Positions 52,652 through 62,641 of a stretch of 64,000 bases of DNA are shown here, one piece after another. The translations under genes and the position numbers were made by a program. The notes under the pieces are model-generated. The model ran no database searches, had not been told where the DNA came from, and was given only the letters and a program-made list of their open reading frames with translations. This DNA is from Defluviimonas aquaemixtae (GTDB lineage: Bacteria > Pseudomonadota > Alphaproteobacteria > Rhodobacterales > Rhodobacteraceae). Where the stretch lies: assembly GCF_900302475.1 (NCBI RefSeq), contig NZ_OMOQ01000001.1:1116001-1180000 (forward strand), written 5' to 3'. Position 1 is the first letter of the stretch; each line of letters starts with the position of its first letter.

Positions 52652-52730
52652 GCCTCGCGGGCGCAAGCAATAGCCTGACCGAACCATGAGACACCATGCC
52701 GGCTGTGTTGCCCGCCGCGTCAAATGCGAA

Positions 52731-52750
52731 GGGCACCCGCCCGGGTGCCC
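52731..52750. terminator. Hairpin between convergent amidase and bactofilin genes
   Basis: GGGCACC and GGGTGCCC form a 7-bp stem with a short loop (CGCCC), in the 130 bases between the two 3' ends. No T run; likely a shared weak terminator. Confidence 0.5.
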
Positions 52751-52782
52751 CACCACATGCCGTTCGGCCCAGTCCGATCCTA

Positions 52783-53286
52783 TCAGGCCGAGGACGCCGC
52801 CGCGACCGCCTTGGGCTGGGGCGTTCCGCCCTGCTGGGAAAGCGGATCTTCCTGGCGCTGCACGGAGCCCTCGAAATGGGCGCCCGATTCAATGGCTATC
52901 GTCTTGTGGATGATGTCGCCCTCGACCCGCGCGGTCGAGGTGAGCCGCACCTTGAGCCCGCGGACACGACCCACGACGCGGCCATTCACAACGACGTCGT
53001 CGGCCACGACCTCTCCCTTGATCGTCGCGCTTTCGCCGACGGTCAGGAGATGGGCGCGGATGTCGCCTTCGACCGTGCCTTCGACCTGGATGTCGCCGGT
53101 CGTCTTGAGATTACCGGTGATCGTGAGATCGGAGGACAGCACCGATGCGGGGGGTTTCGCCTTGGGCGTGGTCGAGCCGAGCTCGAAGGCCGGCTTGGCC
53201 GGGGCCTGCTCGGCAGCCGCCTTGGGCTGATCGCTTTCGGCACCGGCTTTCGGTCCGGGCTCGTTGATCTTGCTTTTAGAAAACAT
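52783..53286 (-). CDS. Bactofilin
   Basis: 167 residues. An Ala/Pro-rich disordered N-terminus (1-45) leads to the bactofilin beta-helix: SSDLTITGNLKTTGDIQVEGTVEGDIRAHLLTVGESATIKGEVVADDVVVNGRVVGRVRGLKVRLTSTARVEGDI, and a short disordered tail. Polymerises into nucleotide-free filaments that position cell-wall enzymes. The gene overlaps the upstream M23 peptidase gene by 11 bases, so enzyme and scaffold are translated together. Confidence 0.93.
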   Translation of the reverse strand: MFSKSKINEPGPKAGAESDQPKAAAEQAPAKPAFELGSTTPKAKPPASVLSSDLTITGNLKTTGDIQVEGTVEGDIRAHLLTVGESATIKGEVVADDVVVNGRVVGRVRGLKVRLTSTARVEGDIIHKTIAIESGAHFEGSVQRQEDPLSQQGGTPQPKAVAAASSA

Positions 53287-54664
53287 TATTCGCTGCCTTG
53301 ATGAAGGTCATCGGGTTGACTGACTTGCCGTTCACGCGAACCTCGTAGTGCAGATGGGTTCCCGTCGAACGGCCAGTATTCCCCATATCACCGATCCTGT
53401 CGGCGCGCGAGACCTTTTGCCCGACTTCAACCCTGACTTTCGACAGATGGGCGTAGCGGGTCTCGATCCCGAAGTCGTGGCGGATGCGGACGAGGTTGCC
53501 GTAGCCCGACTGCCAGCCGGCATGAACCACGGTGCCGTCAGCCGTCGCATGGATGGGCGAGCCGTGGGCGCCGGCGAAGTCCGTGCCCTCGTGCATCCGG
53601 CCCCACCGCCGACCGAAGCCCGATGTGAATCGGAACGAGGTTTGCAGGGGAATCGCGAAGGGCGCCTTCTCGGCCGCCATTCGGTAGAGGTTCATCCGGT
53701 CCAGCCCCTCGAGGATCCGCGCGGCGCGAGCCGCATCGGGATCCGCCTCGGTCCCGGTCGCGGGCATCAGCGGCCCGAGCGGACCACCCATTCCGGAATA
53801 TCCGCGCCTCACCTGCGCGATCAGATCCTCCGGATCGAGTCCGGCAGAGGCAAACATCTTATCGAGCGGCGCCATCGAGATCGTCACCGCTTCCTCGAGA
53901 CTCGTGAAGATTTCGTCGTGCCGCTCTTCAAGCAGACGCATTTCGTAGGCAATCTCGTCGGCCGCAGTGGTGGCGTCGAGGGCCTTGTCCGCCATCTCGT
54001 CGCGTTCGGCGGCGGTCCTGCCCAAGGCTGCGGTCACAAATTCAAGCGTCTCGGCCGTGTCTTCGCCGTGATTGCCCGGGGTGGCGGTGAGACCCGGGCC
54101 CTGCGTGACCTCGGAAGCAAGTTCGACAAGCTGAGCGCGCGTCTTGTCGCGGTCCGTCATCGTGCGGCGCAGTGTCGATTGGATAACGCCGATCCCGGTC
54201 TCGAGTTCCTTGCGGCGTTCTTCGGATGCGAGAAGCGCCGACTGCATGCGCGATACCTGTTCAAGGGCGAGCGCAAAGCGTTCCTGTGCCGCGGCGGCCT
54301 CGGTTGCGCGTGTGTCGCGTTCCTGCGACAACGCCTCGATCCGCGCCTCGTATGTTGCCTGCTCGAGCCGAGCTTGCTCGCGCGCGCTGCCCGAGCCGAT
54401 GGAATCCATCATGACGACCGCCGTGGCCACGATCGACCAGGCAAGAACAAGGGCCGTGCCGGCGAGCACGGTAGCCTGGGTTGCGGGTTTGAGGCGGATG
54501 AAGCGGGTTTCGCTATCTGAGCGCAGGAACAAACGCTGTTCCGGCAGTTTGCGTTCGAGAGTGTCGTGAAAACGGTTGATAAGGCGTCCCGGCAAGCTGT
54601 CCCCGCGGAATTTGTTCCTGTGAGCGGAAGGCCCCATCCCCGAGGCGCCCCTTGGCAAACGCAT
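53276..54664 (-). CDS. Membrane-anchored M23 (LytM) peptidase with coiled coil
   Basis: About 462 residues from the ATG at 54664; MGPSAHRNKF at 54637 is an alternative. One membrane span (TQATVLAGTALVLAWSIVATAVVMM), a long coiled coil (about 110-270, ARIEALSQERDTRATEAAAAQERFALALEQVSRMQ...), and a C-terminal LytM domain with the zinc-site motifs HEGTDFAGAHGSP and THLHYEVR, plus GNLVRIRHDFG. It cuts peptide cross-links. The bactofilin gene follows with an 11-base overlap. Confidence 0.92.
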   Translation of the reverse strand: MRLPRGASGMGPSAHRNKFRGDSLPGRLINRFHDTLERKLPEQRLFLRSDSETRFIRLKPATQATVLAGTALVLAWSIVATAVVMMDSIGSGSAREQARLEQATYEARIEALSQERDTRATEAAAAQERFALALEQVSRMQSALLASEERRKELETGIGVIQSTLRRTMTDRDKTRAQLVELASEVTQGPGLTATPGNHGEDTAETLEFVTAALGRTAAERDEMADKALDATTAADEIAYEMRLLEERHDEIFTSLEEAVTISMAPLDKMFASAGLDPEDLIAQVRRGYSGMGGPLGPLMPATGTEADPDAARAARILEGLDRMNLYRMAAEKAPFAIPLQTSFRFTSGFGRRWGRMHEGTDFAGAHGSPIHATADGTVVHAGWQSGYGNLVRIRHDFGIETRYAHLSKVRVEVGQKVSRADRIGDMGNTGRSTGTHLHYEVRVNGKSVNPMTFIKAANNVF

Positions 54665-54797
54665 TAGCAACCGCACATCGCTGTCGCAACTGATTTGGGC
54701 CGCGTCCCGTCGACGCGGGCCAGAACCCGCCACGATCGGCGAAATCCCGCCGATATTTGTGCCACCCGGCGGTGAATGTTAAGCGATTTCCGGCGCT

Positions 54798-55640
54798 TCA
54801 GCGGAAACCGGCAGTGCCCGGCGCTTCGGCAAGAACTTCGGCGAGCGGCCAGTAGAAGTCTGGCGGCAACCCAGCTTCGGCGCGCTTTTCTTCGTTGAAG
54901 GGCGGCTTTAGCGCGCCGCGGAAGTAGCGCCGGACGAGGCCGTGAAAGACGTCCTTCGGGTCGTGCCCGTCCCGACCGCAGAGCCAGTTGAACCATTTCA
55001 CGCCATAGGCGACATGACCGACCTCCTCGGCATAGATCACGCGCAGGGCGTCGGTCGCCAGTTTCTCGCCGGCCTTCTCGAAGATCGCCATCATGCCCGG
55101 CGTCACATCCAGGCCGCGCGCTTCGAGCACCATGGGCACCACCGCGAGCCGGCCAAGCAGGTCCTCTGCCGTGTCTTCTGCCGCGCGCCACATGAAAGCG
55201 TGTGCGGGAAGCGCGCCGTAGAAGCTTCCGGCCGCTTCAAGGCAGTCACATAGCAAGTTGAAATGCTTAGACTCCTCGTCGGCCGACTTCACCCAGTCGT
55301 CGTAGAAGCCCATGGGCATCTGCACATGCGTGAAGCGGGCAATGATGTCCCAATGGAGGTCGACGGCGTTAAGCTCGATATGAGCCAGCGCGTGGAGAAG
55401 TGCGATCCTGCCCTGTGGGCTCCCGGTCCGGCGGCGCGGCACATCGCGCGGCGGCAGAAGCTCGGGCTTTTCGGGCCGGGCGGGGCGCAGCGGCGGGCTC
55501 GCCGCGCCGACGGCCAAAGGCTCGCCTGCAGCTCGCGCGTCCTGCCAACGCGTGGCGTGGGCATGCGACAGCGCCGTCTTGGCGCGCCCGTCAGCGGTGG
55601 TCAGCACCTCCACCGCCATCTCGGCGAGAGACGGGCTCAC
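54798..55640 (-). CDS. DUF455 ferritin-like protein
   Basis: 280 residues. Two Glu/His pairs of a ferritin-like di-iron site are visible: HIELNAVDLHWDI (about 89-101), DEESKHFNLL, and later YAEEVGHVAYG (about 205-215). DUF455 proteins relate to MiaE-type di-iron enzymes; the reaction is unknown. The stop frame of bcp lies immediately upstream: the ATG of this gene overlaps the bcp TGA by 4 bases. Confidence 0.88.
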   Translation of the reverse strand: MSPSLAEMAVEVLTTADGRAKTALSHAHATRWQDARAAGEPLAVGAASPPLRPARPEKPELLPPRDVPRRRTGSPQGRIALLHALAHIELNAVDLHWDIIARFTHVQMPMGFYDDWVKSADEESKHFNLLCDCLEAAGSFYGALPAHAFMWRAAEDTAEDLLGRLAVVPMVLEARGLDVTPGMMAIFEKAGEKLATDALRVIYAEEVGHVAYGVKWFNWLCGRDGHDPKDVFHGLVRRYFRGALKPPFNEEKRAEAGLPPDFYWPLAEVLAEAPGTAGFR

Positions 55641-56098
55641 AGCGACCGCGCCGCGTCGAGCACCTCTTCGGCGTGGCCCTTGACCTTCACCTTGCGCCAG
55701 GCGCGCGCGATCCGGCCCTCGCCGTCGATCAGGAATGTCGTGCGTTCGATCCCCATGTATTTGCGGCCGTACATGCTTTTTTCGGCCCAGGTCCCGTAGC
55801 GCTCGCAGGTGTCGCCGAGCTCATCCGACGCGAGCACCACGGAGAGGCCGTGCTTTGCTGTGAACCGATCGTGCGCCTTGACGCTGTCCCTTGACAGCCC
55901 CACGACCACGGTGTCCGCCGCGTTGAACGCTTCGGCGAGCCGCGTGAAATCCAGCGCCTCGGTCGTGCATCCGGAGGTGTCGTCCTTGGGGTAGAAGTAG
56001 AGCACAACTTTCGACGGACGAAGCGCCGAGAGAGTGACGCTTCCGCCGCCGTCGCGCGGGAGAGTGAAATCTGGGGCTTCATTTCCGGCCTCAAGCAT
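55637..56098 (-). CDS. bcp: Thiol peroxidase/peroxiredoxin, Bcp (PrxQ) type
   Basis: 153 residues reducing hydroperoxides. The peroxidatic cysteine is Cys44 in YFYPKDDTSGCTTEALDF. The partner cysteine found 5 residues later in many Bcp proteins is absent (Leu49 here); Cys98 in GDTCERYG could resolve, or the enzyme may act as a 1-Cys type. Overlaps the DUF455 gene by 4 bases, suggesting joint function in oxidative defence. Confidence 0.92.
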   Translation of the reverse strand: MLEAGNEAPDFTLPRDGGGSVTLSALRPSKVVLYFYPKDDTSGCTTEALDFTRLAEAFNAADTVVVGLSRDSVKAHDRFTAKHGLSVVLASDELGDTCERYGTWAEKSMYGRKYMGIERTTFLIDGEGRIARAWRKVKVKGHAEEVLDAARSL

Positions 56099-56216
56099 GT
56101 GCCGCCTTCCTTTTGTCGCTGCATTGCGCTTGGTGTTTTAATTCGCGCGACGCAAAGGTAAAGGGATAGCCTGCGCAGGTGCCGAACTGTTCGGGTCCGC
56201 GGCGAAGGGCAACCGT

Positions 56217-59200
56217 ATGGAAGAGGCCAGCGAGAGCACGGAATTGCCGCCACGCGGTGGCCGGAAAGGGCGCGCTATCAAGCGCACCGTGGCCATTCTC
56301 GTACTGGTGGCTGCCGTATTCTTGGCTCTCATGCTGGTGCTGACCGGTCGGGTGATCTCGTTGCCCGGTTGGGTCGTGGACCGGATCGAGGTGCGCGCCA
56401 ACCAGGTGCTTTCCGGCGCCGCGTCGGCGCAGATCCTTTCCGTCGACTTGCTGGTGGACGACATGTTCGTGCCGCATGTGCGGCTTAGCGGGGTGGAGCT
56501 TTTCTCCCCGAAGGGTGCGCGGATCGCGGTCCTGCCAGAGCTGACGACAACGCTCAAGGCGCGCCCCGTTCTGTCCGGGAGGGTGGAACCGCGCCGCCTG
56601 ACGATCGCAGGTGCGCGGATCGCCCTCAGGCGGCTCGAGGATGGCAGTCTCGATTTCGACATGGGGTCCGACGCGGCCGGGATGGAGCAGGTACTCAGCC
56701 CGGCCGAGGCACTGAACGCCGTTGATGAAGCGTTTGCGCTGCCAGTCCTCAATGGCATCGAGTCCATCGTCGTCGACGGGCTGGAACTCAGCTTCGAGGA
56801 TCTTCGCCTCGGCCGGACCTGGACGGCGACACAGGGCGATCTGACGCTCAGCCAGGACGCCGGTCGGATCGGCATTCATATCGCCATGACGCTCGCCGAG
56901 GAAGGGCGCGCGCCAGCCCAGGCAGAATTGTCCTTCGCCTCGGTCAAGGGGTCGCCCGAGGCGACATTGACCGCGCGCGTCACCGATGTCTCGGCGCGTG
57001 ATCTCGCCGCGCAGTCGCCCGCGCTCGCCGTGCTCGGCGCGGTCAATGCACCGATCTCGGGGGCGATCCAGTCGTCGGTCGACGCCTCGGGCCGGTTTGG
57101 CGAACTGACTGCGACGCTCGAAATCGGTGCAGGCGCATTGCAGCCGACGCCCGACACGCGGCCGGTGCGGTTCGAACAGGCGCGCCTTGAGATGGACTAT
57201 GACCCCGAAACCGGTCAGATCGGCTTCGACAATATTGCCGTGGACAGTGCTGCCTTGCACGTGGTTGCCCGGGCGAAAGCGTGGTTGAAGGGAATCGAGG
57301 CGGGATTTCCAACCGCGCTCATTGGGCAGATCGAGATTACGGATCTCAAGATCGATCCTGAAGGGGTCTTTGCCGATCCCGTGGCAGTCGAGCAGGGGGC
57401 CATCGATTTCCGCTTGCGCTTCGATCCCTTCGGACTTGATCTTGGCCAACTCGTTCTTGTCGACGGAGTGGACGGTCGGATCAGCGCAAGAGGGACAGTT
57501 GATGTCGAACCGGAAGGCTGGGCTGTGGCGATCGACGCCGCCGTCAACAAGATCGAGAGCGCACGGCTTTTCGCACTCTGGCCAGTCACGGCAGTGCCCA
57601 AGACCCGCGCGTGGCTCACCCAGAATGTCGCGACCTCTGAACTTTACGACGTCAAGGCGGCCTTCCGGGCGCGGCCAAGCGAAGAGCCGCGCTTTTCGCT
57701 CGGCTATGAATACCGCGATACCGAAGTCCGGGTGATCCGCACGCTTCCGCCAATCCAGGACGGCGTCGGCTACGCCACGATCAGCGACAACGCCTATACG
57801 CTCGTTGTCGATCGCGGTCATGTCATCGCACCGGCGGGCGGGCAGATCGACATGTCTGGCAGCGTTATGCGCATCCCCGATCTCACGCTCAAGCCCGCGC
57901 CGGCGGAGTTCACGCTTCGTGCGGAAAGCACGATCCCGGCCGCGCTGTCGCTGCTCGACCAGCCGCCGTTCGAATTCCTCTCCAAGGCGGGACGTCCAAC
58001 CGATATTGCCGAAGGGCGGGCCGAAATCGAGGCGGTCCTGAATCTTGCGCTGAAGGCGAAAATACTGCCCGGCGATGTCGACTTTGACGTCACCGCGCGA
58101 CTCACTGACGTGAATTCGGACCGGATCGTGCCCGGCCGTGTGCTGAGCGCGGGCGCGCTGCAACTCAAGGCCGACAATGAGTTGCTTCGGATCTTCGGGC
58201 CGGCGGTCTTTGACGGTCTCCCGGTCGAGGCGGTATGGAGCCAGGGATTGCGTCCCGTGGACAAGGGCAAAAGCCGCGTCGAGGCGAAGGTGGAACTTTC
58301 GCCACGCTTTCTCGACACGTTCGGCATTGGTCTGCCATCGGGATCGGTCCAGGGCAGGGGGCAGGGCGACCTTACGCTGGAGCTGGAGAAAGGCTCGCCG
58401 CCCCGCTTCACACTGACCTCCGGGCTCGACGGGCTGCGCCTCGCGCTGCCACAGATCGGCTGGTCGAAGCCGAGCGGGACGGCCGGGCGTCTTCTCGTTC
58501 GCGGCGCGCTCGGCAAGCCGGTCTCCATCGAGCGGCTGGAACTCGAAGCATCCGGGCTATCGATCGCGGGCAATGTCCGCCTGCGGCCGGACGGCGCGCT
58601 CGACTCGATCCGGCTGGGCACGGCGCGGATCGAGCCGTGGTTCGAGGGAGCGGCCGAGCTGAGAGGACGCGGGCGCGGACAGGCGCCGGCCATCGTCGTT
58701 GAACGCGGCAGCGTCGATCTTCGCCGCGCCAATCTCGGCGGGGGCGGGCAGGGTGGCGGTCCTCTGTCGGTCGCGCTCGACCGGCTCAGGATTTCCGAAG
58801 CGATCGCGCTTACGGGCTTTCGCGGTACGTTCTCGACCGTGGGCGGGCTCACGGGCGACTTCACAGGGCTTGTCAATGGCGCCGCGCTGGTTCGGGGACG
58901 GATCTCGCCGCAAGGCGGCCGCTCGGCCTTCCGCGTCCAGTCGGGCGATGCGGGCGCGACCCTGCGTGCAGCCGGGATCTACGAAAACGGCGTTGGCGGC
59001 GCGCTCGACCTTGCGCTCAGACCGCTCGGCGCGCCGGGCAACTACGACGGAACGGGCCGGATCGAAGGGATTCGAGTCACAAACGCCTCAGCGCTGGCAG
59101 AGCTTTTGAACGCAATCTCGGTCGTCGGACTTCTCACTCAGCTCGAGGGGCCGGGAATCCTCTTCAGCGCGGTGAACGCAGACTTCCGGCTGACCCCGGA

Positions 59201-59495
59201 CGCTGTCGAAATCCGGAGCGCGGCGGCCACGGGCCCTTCGCTCGGCGTTTCGGCGCAGGGCGTTTACCGAAGCGGTCCGCGCCTTATCGATATTCAGGGC
59301 ACCATCTCGCCGATCTACGCACTCAATGCGGTGGGCCAGATATTCTCCCGCCGCGGCGAGGGGCTATTCGGATTCAACTACCGCATGAGCGGACCGGTCG
59401 ACAATCCGGGCATCTCCGTCAATCCCCTCTCGATCCTGACACCCGGCATGTTCCGAGAGATCTTCCGCGCCAGTCCCCCGAAGCTCACACAATGA
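56217..59495 (+). CDS. Large AsmA-like/DUF3971 envelope protein
   Basis: 1,092 residues with an N-terminal cytoplasmic tail, one membrane span (about 23-45, [28 protein letters not shown]) and a very long beta-rich periplasmic part. Features of the AsmA/YhdP (DUF3971) family are visible: the repeated strand pattern such as [18 protein letters not shown] and the C-terminal AsmA-like end [13 protein letters not shown]...[32 protein letters not shown]. By analogy it bridges the envelope to move phospholipids to the outer membrane; the shorter bacterial AsmA proteins are about half this size. The stop overlaps queA by 4 bases. Confidence 0.88.
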   Translation: MEEASESTELPPRGGRKGRAIKRTVAILVLVAAVFLALMLVLTGRVISLPGWVVDRIEVRANQVLSGAASAQILSVDLLVDDMFVPHVRLSGVELFSPKGARIAVLPELTTTLKARPVLSGRVEPRRLTIAGARIALRRLEDGSLDFDMGSDAAGMEQVLSPAEALNAVDEAFALPVLNGIESIVVDGLELSFEDLRLGRTWTATQGDLTLSQDAGRIGIHIAMTLAEEGRAPAQAELSFASVKGSPEATLTARVTDVSARDLAAQSPALAVLGAVNAPISGAIQSSVDASGRFGELTATLEIGAGALQPTPDTRPVRFEQARLEMDYDPETGQIGFDNIAVDSAALHVVARAKAWLKGIEAGFPTALIGQIEITDLKIDPEGVFADPVAVEQGAIDFRLRFDPFGLDLGQLVLVDGVDGRISARGTVDVEPEGWAVAIDAAVNKIESARLFALWPVTAVPKTRAWLTQNVATSELYDVKAAFRARPSEEPRFSLGYEYRDTEVRVIRTLPPIQDGVGYATISDNAYTLVVDRGHVIAPAGGQIDMSGSVMRIPDLTLKPAPAEFTLRAESTIPAALSLLDQPPFEFLSKAGRPTDIAEGRAEIEAVLNLALKAKILPGDVDFDVTARLTDVNSDRIVPGRVLSAGALQLKADNELLRIFGPAVFDGLPVEAVWSQGLRPVDKGKSRVEAKVELSPRFLDTFGIGLPSGSVQGRGQGDLTLELEKGSPPRFTLTSGLDGLRLALPQIGWSKPSGTAGRLLVRGALGKPVSIERLELEASGLSIAGNVRLRPDGALDSIRLGTARIEPWFEGAAELRGRGRGQAPAIVVERGSVDLRRANLGGGGQGGGPLSVALDRLRISEAIALTGFRGTFSTVGGLTGDFTGLVNGAALVRGRISPQGGRSAFRVQSGDAGATLRAAGIYENGVGGALDLALRPLGAPGNYDGTGRIEGIRVTNASALAELLNAISVVGLLTQLEGPGILFSAVNADFRLTPDAVEIRSAAATGPSLGVSAQGVYRSGPRLIDIQGTISPIYALNAVGQIFSRRGEGLFGFNYRMSGPVDNPGISVNPLSILTPGMFREIFRASPPKLTQ

Positions 59496-60580
59496 AGCTT
59501 AGCGACTTCGATTTCGACCTGCCCGAAGGGTTGATCGCCACGCGTCCCGCACGCCCGAGAAGCGCTGCGCGGCTGCTCGTGGCAGAGGGCGACGCAATCC
59601 ATGACCTCCATGTCCGCGACCTGCCGGATCTCCTTGGCCCCGGTGACCGGCTCGTCCTCAATGACACCAAAGTAATCCCCGCGCGGCTCTCGGGCACGCG
59701 GCGGCGCGAGACCGGGCAGGGAGAGGTGGTGGCGCGGATCGAGGTCACGCTTCTCGAACCGAGGCCCGAAGGGCGATGGGCTGCGCTCGTCAAGCCACTG
59801 AAAAAGCTAAAAGAAGGCGAGACGATCCGCTTTTCCGAGCGGCTCTCGGCCGATGTCGTCCGCATCGCTGAAGGACAGGCGGAGTTGTTCTTCAATCTCA
59901 CAGGCACTGAATTCGACGAAGCGCTCGCCGAGGCGGGCGACATGCCCCTTCCGCCCTACATCGCCGCGCTGCGTCCGCCGGACTCGCGCGATCGCGAGGA
60001 CTACCAGACGGTCTTCGCGCGCCGCTCGGGCGCCGTGGCCGCGCCGACTGCGTCCTTGCATTTCGACGATGCGCTTCTTCAGCGCCTCGCCGACAGGGGC
60101 GTGGCGTTCACGCATGTCACGCTCCATGTCGGCGCCGGCACCTTCCTCCCCGTGAAGGTCGAGGACGTGACGACCCACAGGATGCATCCCGAATGGGGCG
60201 AGGTGACCGATGAGGCTGCGGCGGAGATCAACGCGACTCGCGACGCAGGCGGCCGCGTCATTCCGGTCGGCACCACGGCGCTCAGGCTGCTCGAAAGCGC
60301 TGTGGACAGCGCGGGCCGGATGCGGGCCTGGCGGGGCGCGACCGACATCTTCATCTATCCGGGCTACGAGTTTCGCGCGACCGACGGGCTGATGACCAAT
60401 TTTCACCTGCCGAAGTCGACTCTCCTAATGCTTGTCTCCGCGTTCATGGGCGTCGTTCGGATGCGGCGCGTATACGCCCACGCGGTCGCCGAAAGCTATC
60501 GGTTCTTTTCCTACGGCGACGCCTCGCTTCTTCTGCCGAAAGGCCGTAATCCTGCTGCGCCGAGTCGCAGGCGGGACTGA
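59492..60580 (+). CDS. queA: S-adenosylmethionine:tRNA ribosyltransferase-isomerase
   Basis: Transfers the ribosyl part of SAM to 7-aminomethyl-7-deazaguanine in tRNA to form epoxyqueuosine. 362 residues: [108 protein letters not shown] and [27 protein letters not shown]. It is coupled to the AsmA gene upstream (ATGA). Confidence 0.96.
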   Translation: MKLSDFDFDLPEGLIATRPARPRSAARLLVAEGDAIHDLHVRDLPDLLGPGDRLVLNDTKVIPARLSGTRRRETGQGEVVARIEVTLLEPRPEGRWAALVKPLKKLKEGETIRFSERLSADVVRIAEGQAELFFNLTGTEFDEALAEAGDMPLPPYIAALRPPDSRDREDYQTVFARRSGAVAAPTASLHFDDALLQRLADRGVAFTHVTLHVGAGTFLPVKVEDVTTHRMHPEWGEVTDEAAAEINATRDAGGRVIPVGTTALRLLESAVDSAGRMRAWRGATDIFIYPGYEFRATDGLMTNFHLPKSTLLMLVSAFMGVVRMRRVYAHAVAESYRFFSYGDASLLLPKGRNPAAPSRRRD

Positions 60581-60635
60581 ATATTCCCCTTCGCCCTGCA
60601 AACTTGCGCCGACCCGAAACCGAAAGCCCGACCTT

Positions 60636-61889
60636 ATGCTGACCGTCCTGAGAAACTCCTGGCCCCTCCTGATCGGCATGATGCTCCTCATGATCGGCAA
60701 CGGCGTGCAGGGCACGCTGCTCGGCATCCGGGGTGCGATCGAGGGCTTCTCGACGACCCAGATGTCGTTCGTCATGTCGGCCTATTTCCTCGGCTTCCTC
60801 TTCGGGTCCCGGATGACGCCGGACATGATCCGGCGGGTGGGTCACGTGCGGGTCTTCGCCGCGCTCGGCTCGATGATCTCGGCGGTGCTCGTCGCCTATG
60901 CCGCCGCGCCCGACTGGATCGCCTGGTCGCTGATGCGCGTGCTGATCGGGTTTTCCTTCTCGGGCGTCTACATTACCGCCGAGAGCTGGCTCAACAACGC
61001 GTCGACGAACGAGACGCGGGGCCAGGCGCTGTCGCTCTACATGATCATGCAGATGCTCGGCATCATCTCGGCCCAGGCGCTTTTGAACATGGGCGACCCG
61101 TCGGGCTACTTTCTGTTCGTCGTACCGTCGATCCTCGTGTCGATCGCCTTCACGCCGATCCTGCTGACCGCGAGCCCCGCGCCCGCCTTCGAGTTGACGA
61201 AGCCGCTGAATTTCGTGCGCCTCTTTGAGATATCTCCGCTGGGCTGCGTGGGCATCTTCCTGCTTGGCGGCATCTTCTCGGCGCAGTTCGGCATGGCGTC
61301 GGTCTGGGGCGCGACCGTGGGCCTCAGCGTGCGCGACCTGTCGATCTTCATCGCCTCCATCTACACCGGCGGCCTCGTCCTGCAATACCCGATCGGCTGG
61401 CTGTCGGACCGGATGGACCGGCGCACACTCGTGCTTGCGCTTGCCGTGGTGGGTGCGATGTCGACCATCATTCCGGTTCTGGTCGAGCCGAGCTTCCTCC
61501 TGCTCGTCGTGGTCGGGGCGCTGATGGGCGGCGTGTCGAACCCGCTCTATTCCCTGCTCGTCGCCTACACGAACGATTTCCTTTCGAGCGAGGACATGGC
61601 GGCGGCTTCCGCGGGGCTTATCTTCATCAACGGCGTCGGCGCGATCGGTGGCCCGATCCTGACCGGCTGGATCATGGCGCAGATCGGACCAAGCGGCTTC
61701 TTCCTGTTCATTTGCGTGCTCTTCGGGATGATGGCGGGCTACGCCGCGTGGCGGATGACCCGGCGTCGCGCGCCCACGACCGACCAGACCGGGGCCTATA
61801 CCGCTCTCGCCCCCACCGCCGGTGTGGTCGCTCTCGAAGCCGCGATCGAGGCGCAGCAGCAGGATCAGCAAAGCGAGTCCGGCAACTGA
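60636..61889 (+). CDS. MFS family transporter
   Basis: 417 residues with about 12 predicted membrane segments: WPLLIGMMLLMIGNGVQGTLLGI, VMSAYFLGFLFGSRMTPDMIRRVGHVRVFA (loop 2-3 motif), VLIGFSFSGVYITAESWLNN and, in the second half, GLVLQYPIGWLSDRMDRRTLVLALAVVGA. The C-terminus is Gln/Ala-rich. Pattern YcaD/MFS_1-like; substrate unknown. The ATG at 60636 is chosen because it starts the first helix; the frame is open further upstream within queA. Confidence 0.88.
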   Translation: MLTVLRNSWPLLIGMMLLMIGNGVQGTLLGIRGAIEGFSTTQMSFVMSAYFLGFLFGSRMTPDMIRRVGHVRVFAALGSMISAVLVAYAAAPDWIAWSLMRVLIGFSFSGVYITAESWLNNASTNETRGQALSLYMIMQMLGIISAQALLNMGDPSGYFLFVVPSILVSIAFTPILLTASPAPAFELTKPLNFVRLFEISPLGCVGIFLLGGIFSAQFGMASVWGATVGLSVRDLSIFIASIYTGGLVLQYPIGWLSDRMDRRTLVLALAVVGAMSTIIPVLVEPSFLLLVVVGALMGGVSNPLYSLLVAYTNDFLSSEDMAAASAGLIFINGVGAIGGPILTGWIMAQIGPSGFFLFICVLFGMMAGYAAWRMTRRRAPTTDQTGAYTALAPTAGVVALEAAIEAQQQDQQSESGN

Positions 61890-61964
61890 GACATCAAACG
61901 CTGGAATTTCCTCCCGCTTCCTGCAAGTCTTGTCTGCGGAGAGTCCTGAACGGGGGAGGATGCC

Positions 61965-62540
61965 ATGTCAGAGCCTGAAGCCGTCGTGGATTTCTGGTTG
62001 CACGAAATTGGACCATCCGGTTGGTACGTCGAGGCCGCGGAGGTCGATGAAGAAATCCGCTCCAGGTTCGGCGCAGAGTGGGCAGCGGCGCGGGCGGGTG
62101 AGCGGGACTATTGGTGCAACGGCCCGCGCGGAACCCTCGCCTTTCTGATCCTGACCGACCAGTTCCCGCGCAACATGTTCCGAGGCACCGGCGACGCATT
62201 CGCGACGGATGAACGCGCAAGAGAGGCCGCGCGCAAGGCAGTCGGGAAGGAATTCGACCTGTCTGTGCGCGAACCCGAGCGGATCTTCTTCTACATGCCT
62301 TTCGAGCATTCGGAGAAGTTGGAGGACCAGGATTTTGCCGTCGATCTGGTTCAGCGCAACATGATTCAATCACGCGATGAATATCTGCGGCATGCGCGCG
62401 CCCATCGCGAAATCATCCGGCGCTTTGGCCGGTTCCCGTTCCGCAACGAGGCGCTAGGCCGCAAGATGACGCCGGAAGAGACGGAGTTCATCGAAAAGGG
62501 TGGGTACCGCGGCGTGCTGAATGCGCTCGACGACACCTGA
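61965..62540 (+). CDS. DUF924 family protein
   Basis: 191 residues, helical. The family signature is clear: PEAVVDFWLHEIGPSGWYVEAAEVDEEIRSRFG, RGTLAFLILTDQFPRNMFRGTGDAFATDERAREAA, RIFFYMPFEHSEKLEDQDFAVDLV and FPFRNEALGRKMTPEETEFIEKGG. TPR-like fold; function unknown. GGGGGAGG lies 6 bases upstream of the ATG. A perfect hairpin follows directly after the stop. Confidence 0.9.
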   Translation: MSEPEAVVDFWLHEIGPSGWYVEAAEVDEEIRSRFGAEWAAARAGERDYWCNGPRGTLAFLILTDQFPRNMFRGTGDAFATDERAREAARKAVGKEFDLSVREPERIFFYMPFEHSEKLEDQDFAVDLVQRNMIQSRDEYLRHARAHREIIRRFGRFPFRNEALGRKMTPEETEFIEKGGYRGVLNALDDT

Positions 62541-62541
62541 C

Positions 62542-62570
62542 TGGCGCCATGCATGGCACGCATGGCGCCA
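62542..62570 (+). terminator. Perfect 10-bp hairpin after DUF924
   Basis: TGGCGCCATG (62542-62551) and CATGGCGCCA (62561-62570), each partly self-palindromic, with a 9-base loop. No T run, so termination would need help. It isolates the DUF924 gene from lpdA. Confidence 0.5.
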
Positions 62571-62603
62571 ATCCGCCTGCTCGCGTTGTGTGAATGCAAA
62601 AAA

Positions 62604-62621
62604 TAGTTTAGTGGCAAACTA
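62604..62621. promoter_or_regulatory. Operator-like dyad upstream of lpdA (same motif as before pdhA)
   Basis: TAGTTTAGTGGCAAACTA is an 18-base dyad with perfect 6-base arms TAGTTT/AAACTA. It lies 21 bases upstream of the lpdA start codon. The copy before pdhA (37094) has the same length and arm sequence, differing mainly in the centre. Confidence 0.6.
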
Positions 62622-62641
62622 CTTTGCTTGAGGAGAGAGAC

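Noticed and set aside
56091..58163. A 690-codon open frame on the minus strand
   Set aside because: It lies inside the AsmA-like gene, whose plus-strand translation has a clear membrane span and family motifs. The minus-strand product is arginine/histidine-rich low-complexity sequence, a GC-rich mirror frame.
60444..61871. A 475-codon minus-strand open frame over the MFS transporter
   Set aside because: The product is almost entirely charged and His/Arg-rich with no motif, while the plus strand encodes about 12 clear membrane helices.
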